Positions 60,912 through 64,000 of a stretch of DNA of 64,000 nucleotides are shown one piece after another. The notes beneath the pieces are model-generated. The model searched no databases, was not told the DNA's origin, and saw only the letters and a list, made by a program, of their open reading frames with translations. A program made the translations under genes and the position numbers. The DNA comes from Terriglobia bacterium (GTDB taxonomy: Bacteria; Acidobacteriota; Terriglobia; UBA7540): assembly GCA_020072655.1 (NCBI GenBank), contig JAIQGH010000018.1:1-64000 (forward strand), in the 5' to 3' direction. Position 1 is the stretch's first letter; the number at the start of each line of letters is the position of its first letter.

Positions 60912-63470
60912 ATGCCCGACCTCGACAAACTCTTTGAGAAAGCCGAGAAATATCTGCAGAAGCAGAAGTTCGAGTCGGCGCTCGAGACCTACCAGGAAAT
61001 CAACCGTTACCGCCCGAACGACGAAGAAGTTCTCCTCAACCTCGCCGATCTTTACCAGCGCTTCAATCGCACCTCCGAGAGCCTGAAGCACCAGGTTCAG
61101 CTCGTCGACCTCTACATCAAGCGCAATGACGTCGTGAAGGCGGTCGGCGGCTGCCGGAAAATTCTGAAGCTCTCGCCGCAGGACGTCAACACGCTGATGA
61201 AACTGGGCGGGCTGCTGGAGAAGACGCAAAAGGGGAGTGAAGCGCTGGAAGCCTACCGCGAGGCCGTCACCCAGTACCGCGCGGCAGGGGCCGGTGGCCA
61301 AGTGCTGGACTGTCTGCAGCGCATCGTGAAGCTCGATCCCGGCAACCTCACCGCCCAGGTGGAGCTGGCTGAGCAGGCGGTGACAATGCGCCAGCCGAAA
61401 TTGGCGGTCGGAGCGTTTCTGCAGGCGGCAGAGCTCGCGCGCAAGGCGGGAGCCGACGACCGGTGGGCAGAGTTGGTCGAGCGCGCTCACATGGTTGACC
61501 CGGCCGACGAGGCCGCATGCACGGCTGCCGCGGAACTTTTCCTGAAGCGTGAGCACGGCGCTGAGGCGGCGGCGCTACTCGAACCCATCATCCAGAACAC
61601 ACCGGATGAGCTGCCGGTCCTTGATCTCCTGGCGCGGTCGTATCTTCAGGTCAAGGATTACGGCAAGGCCCAGACGTGCTGCCTGAAACTCTACCAGGCG
61701 CGGCCGGAGTCATTGGACCTCCTCGTCACTCTCGCGGAAGGCTGGGTTCAGGTTGGAGAGACCGCGAAGGCTTTGGACCTGCTGAAACAGATCAAGCCGC
61801 GGTTGTTCCAGCAAGGCAAGCGCGCCGAGTACTTGCGAATCGTGGAAGGCATGTATGAGACCGATGAGACCAACCTCTCCGTCCTCGAGACCCTAACCGG
61901 ACTTTACAACGATCTCAACATGGAGGATGGGCTGCGGCGATCGTTGGCCCGACTTTTCGGCCTCTACCTGGCGGGCGAACAATACAATCAGGGCGCGGAC
62001 ATCCTGGAACGAATCATCGACGTCGACCCTTACGGGGCTGGTCACTACGACCGCCTGCTGACGCTGGAAGGCAACATCGACAAGATCTGGTACGAAAACA
62101 TCAGCGCGCGCGTGCAACCGCCCTCGACTTCACGAGCCGCCAGCGCCGCGGCGGGTGGCGGGGCGGCCGCCGCGGCCGCCAAGGCGGAGGGCCTCGACGA
62201 TTTGATCATCGAAGGCGAGATGTACCTCCAGTACCAGCTCGAAGCGAAGCTGAAGGCCACGCTGACAAAAATCAATGAGCTCTATCCGGGCGCGGAGGCG
62301 AAGAACTCCCGGTTGAATGAGCTCTATGACGCGGCGGGATTCCACCCTACGGGAGCGCCGGCCGGCGTCCCGGCTGTGGGCGCGGAGGCCGAACCCGGGA
62401 TGCCGGCTGGGGACCGGGCGCGCGGGGCGGCGGCTGCATCGCAGCAGTCGATTGAAGAGCTGCGCAAGATTTCCGAGATTACCTCGCGCATCTACCGGGA
62501 AGGAACAATGCAAGGGGTGATGCAGGCGGCCGTCAACGAGATTGGGCGAGCCCTCAACGCCAGCCGCTGCTGGGGGGCCCTCGGTGCGGCCGACCGGCCT
62601 CCCGCGCTCATCGTCGAGTACTGCTCGCCGGCGGCAACGGGCTCGGACATCAGCGCCGCCATCAGCCTCTACACCGCGCTCATGCGGCAGGCCGCCGCCA
62701 AGCCCGACGGCTGGCTGATGGACGACGTGACGCGCTTTCCGGCCATCGCTTCGGCGCTGGCGGATGTGCAGAAGCTGCGCATCCAGTCGCTGCTTGCCCT
62801 CCCCTTGATGGAGAAGGAGCAGCCGGTCGGGCTGATCCTGGTCGAGCAGTGCGAGAGCCGGCGCGCCTGGACGCCCGGCGACATGATCCTCCTGCAGGCG
62901 ACAGCGACACAGGTCGTGGTGGCCGTCAACAACACCAAGCTGCGCCAGCTCGTGCGCACGATCGCCGGGACAGACCAGACGACCGGATTGCTGCCGCGCA
63001 GTGCCTATCTGGATTGTCTGCTTTCCGAGGCCTCGCGCGCCAAGGAGCAAACGAAGCCGCTCTGCCTTTGCCTGCTAGAGCCGGAAAACGTCGCGGGGCT
63101 GGTTAAAACCCTCGGTGATGCGGGCGTGCAGAAATACCTTCAGCAGGTCGCCAAGATCCTGCAGGCGAACCTGCGGCAGAACGATATTTCCTTCCGTTAC
63201 AGTCCTTGCGCGATTGCCGTGATCTTTCCGGACACGGCGCTGCCCCAGGGCGGCCTGGCCGTTGAGAAATTGCGGCGGCTGATCACCCAAGTAAAAACGG
63301 ACGGGACTTCCGGCCCGAACCTCTGTTGCGCAGTGTGCGATGTTCCGCTTGGCTTGCGCTTCGACGCCGTAGATGGCGTGACGGAAGTCATCAACCGAAT
63401 CGAGGCGGTGATGCAGCAGGCGCGGCAAGAGGGCGCGAAGCGCGTTCTGCTTTCGAGCTTTGAAGGCTGA
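60912..63470 (+). CDS. TPR-GAF protein with degenerate GGDEF-like domain
   Basis: An 852-residue cytosolic protein. About ten TPR helices span residues 1-400 (YLQKQKFESALETYQEINRYRPNDEEVLLNLADLY and on), an Ala/Gly linker follows near 410-425, another helical stretch, then a GAF domain (about 520-690: ITSRIYREGTMQGVMQAAVNEIGRALNASRCWGALG). The C-terminal 150 residues align with GGDEF domains (RTIAGTDQTTGLLPRSAYLDCLL, then ILQANLRQNDISFRYSPCAIAVIFPDT), but the GGDEF motif is replaced by SPCAI, so no cyclase activity is expected. It is probably a signalling scaffold, perhaps one that binds a ligand through the GAF domain. Confidence 0.75.
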   Translation: MPDLDKLFEKAEKYLQKQKFESALETYQEINRYRPNDEEVLLNLADLYQRFNRTSESLKHQVQLVDLYIKRNDVVKAVGGCRKILKLSPQDVNTLMKLGGLLEKTQKGSEALEAYREAVTQYRAAGAGGQVLDCLQRIVKLDPGNLTAQVELAEQAVTMRQPKLAVGAFLQAAELARKAGADDRWAELVERAHMVDPADEAACTAAAELFLKREHGAEAAALLEPIIQNTPDELPVLDLLARSYLQVKDYGKAQTCCLKLYQARPESLDLLVTLAEGWVQVGETAKALDLLKQIKPRLFQQGKRAEYLRIVEGMYETDETNLSVLETLTGLYNDLNMEDGLRRSLARLFGLYLAGEQYNQGADILERIIDVDPYGAGHYDRLLTLEGNIDKIWYENISARVQPPSTSRAASAAAGGGAAAAAAKAEGLDDLIIEGEMYLQYQLEAKLKATLTKINELYPGAEAKNSRLNELYDAAGFHPTGAPAGVPAVGAEAEPGMPAGDRARGAAAASQQSIEELRKISEITSRIYREGTMQGVMQAAVNEIGRALNASRCWGALGAADRPPALIVEYCSPAATGSDISAAISLYTALMRQAAAKPDGWLMDDVTRFPAIASALADVQKLRIQSLLALPLMEKEQPVGLILVEQCESRRAWTPGDMILLQATATQVVVAVNNTKLRQLVRTIAGTDQTTGLLPRSAYLDCLLSEASRAKEQTKPLCLCLLEPENVAGLVKTLGDAGVQKYLQQVAKILQANLRQNDISFRYSPCAIAVIFPDTALPQGGLAVEKLRRLITQVKTDGTSGPNLCCAVCDVPLGLRFDAVDGVTEVINRIEAVMQQARQEGAKRVLLSSFEG

Positions 63471-63570
63471 CCCCGATGCAGGTCATCGGGGCATGCGCCC
63501 AACTTCCTCAGCGCTCAGGATTAGCCTTCCATCCAATCCCATCTTCCTTCACAATATCTGGGGGCAACGG

Positions 63571-64000
63571 ATGACAGAGATCCGCAAAGTTGGCGTGGTG
63601 GGCTGCGGTCTGATGGGTTCCGGGATCGCGCAAGTCGCGGGGATGGCGGGTTACGAAACGGTGGTTCGAGAGGTGTCGCGGGAATTGCTCGATCGTGGCT
63701 GGGCGGCGATCGAACGCTCGCTCGGGAAATTTCTGGAGAAAGGTGAAATCACTTCGGCCCAGAGGACGGAGACGCTTGCCCGCCTCAAACCGACGCTGGC
63801 ACCGGCGGACCTGGCCGATTGCGATCTGGTGATCGAGGCCATCGTCGAAAACCTTGAGCAGAAGAAGGAACTGTTCGCGGAACTCGACAAGATTGTGAAG
63901 TCCGGGGCCATCCTCGCCAGCAACACCTCTTCGCTCTCCATTGCCGAACTCGCCGCCGCGACCCGGCGCGCCCCGAGATTCTTGGGCCTCCACTTCTTTA
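63571..64000 (+). CDS. 3-hydroxyacyl-CoA dehydrogenase, N-terminal part (runs off the window)
   Basis: The first 143 codons of an NAD-dependent dehydrogenase of beta-oxidation or butanoyl-CoA metabolism. VGVVGCGLMGSGIAQVAGMAGYETVVREVSRE is the dinucleotide-binding unit, DLVIEAIVENLEQKKELFAELD the next strand-helix, and ILASNTSSLSIAELAAAT carries the conserved NTSS motif and GLHFF end strand with the catalytic His of GLHFFNP. It starts at the ATG at 63571. No stop is reached before 64000. Confidence 0.9.
   Translation, partial: MTEIRKVGVVGCGLMGSGIAQVAGMAGYETVVREVSRELLDRGWAAIERSLGKFLEKGEITSAQRTETLARLKPTLAPADLADCDLVIEAIVENLEQKKELFAELDKIVKSGAILASNTSSLSIAELAAATRRAPRFLGLHFF

Overview
The window reads as a chromosomal contig of an uncultured, GC-rich Gram-negative bacterium, most likely an Acidobacteriota member. 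The grounds are an acidobacterial-type TonB-dependent receptor barrel, a fused aroDE gene, many secreted proteins without a clear family, heavy-metal RND efflux, and short palindromic intergenic repeats. This placement rests on gene content only. I found no rRNA, tRNA or CRISPR array and no transposase gene.

Layout: 0-5 kb holds a chimeric TonB-receptor ORF, two SDR-type reductases and a membrane protein. 5-10 kb holds htpX, a membrane PP2C-type phosphatase, and a damaged TOBE/molybdate-transporter pair. 10-13 kb holds a radical SAM heme enzyme of AhbD type, overlapped by a DUF1858 gene, then a broken YwiC-like gene and a nitroreductase-like gene. 13-21 kb is one long minus-strand copper/silver efflux operon: small Cys-rich protein, cusC, cusB, cusA, NosL-like protein, lytic transglycosylase. 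It faces a heptaheme cytochrome gene across a perfect dyad. 22-27 kb carries the heme genes hemE-hemH-hemG(cgoX). 27-39 kb holds a RhaT-like transporter, a J-domain protein, selA, a dehydrogenase, efp, trpE (deleted), aroDE, an M20 peptidase and a Nudix protein. 38-45 kb holds two glycosyltransferases around a discrete structured RNA unit, then pcm, a MoeB/ThiF-like E1, and arsR-arsM. 45-64 kb holds envelope proteins, a glmU-STAS fusion, trpG and trpD, sucC/sucD split by a four-helix-bundle gene, ndk, xseA, hicBA, lepA, a TPR-GAF protein and the start of a 3-hydroxyacyl-CoA dehydrogenase.

Three themes stand out. First, several genes carry deletion or fusion scars: glycosyltransferase::TonB, the molybdate transporter, ywiC, hemE, trpE and glmU::STAS. 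These are real decay or assembly error, and read mapping would decide. Second, intergenic repeats are highly organised. One class is GC-rich palindromes whose edge supplies the TAG stop codon of the upstream gene (cusC, arsM, trpG, xseA, lepA). Another is inverted arrays of 8-10-base A+T-rich words at gene junctions, one pair of which brackets the four-helix-bundle gene inside the suc operon. Third, a strongly promoted RNA of about 230 nt at 40.6-40.9 kb has a 16-base match to the 16S rRNA 3' tail, a 13-codon ORF, several hairpins and a terminator; I could not assign it to a known class.

The heme genes may work together. HemE, a CgoX/HemG-type oxidase and a CpfC/HemH-type chelatase could yield Fe-coproporphyrin III, which is the substrate of AhbD-type radical SAM heme synthases.
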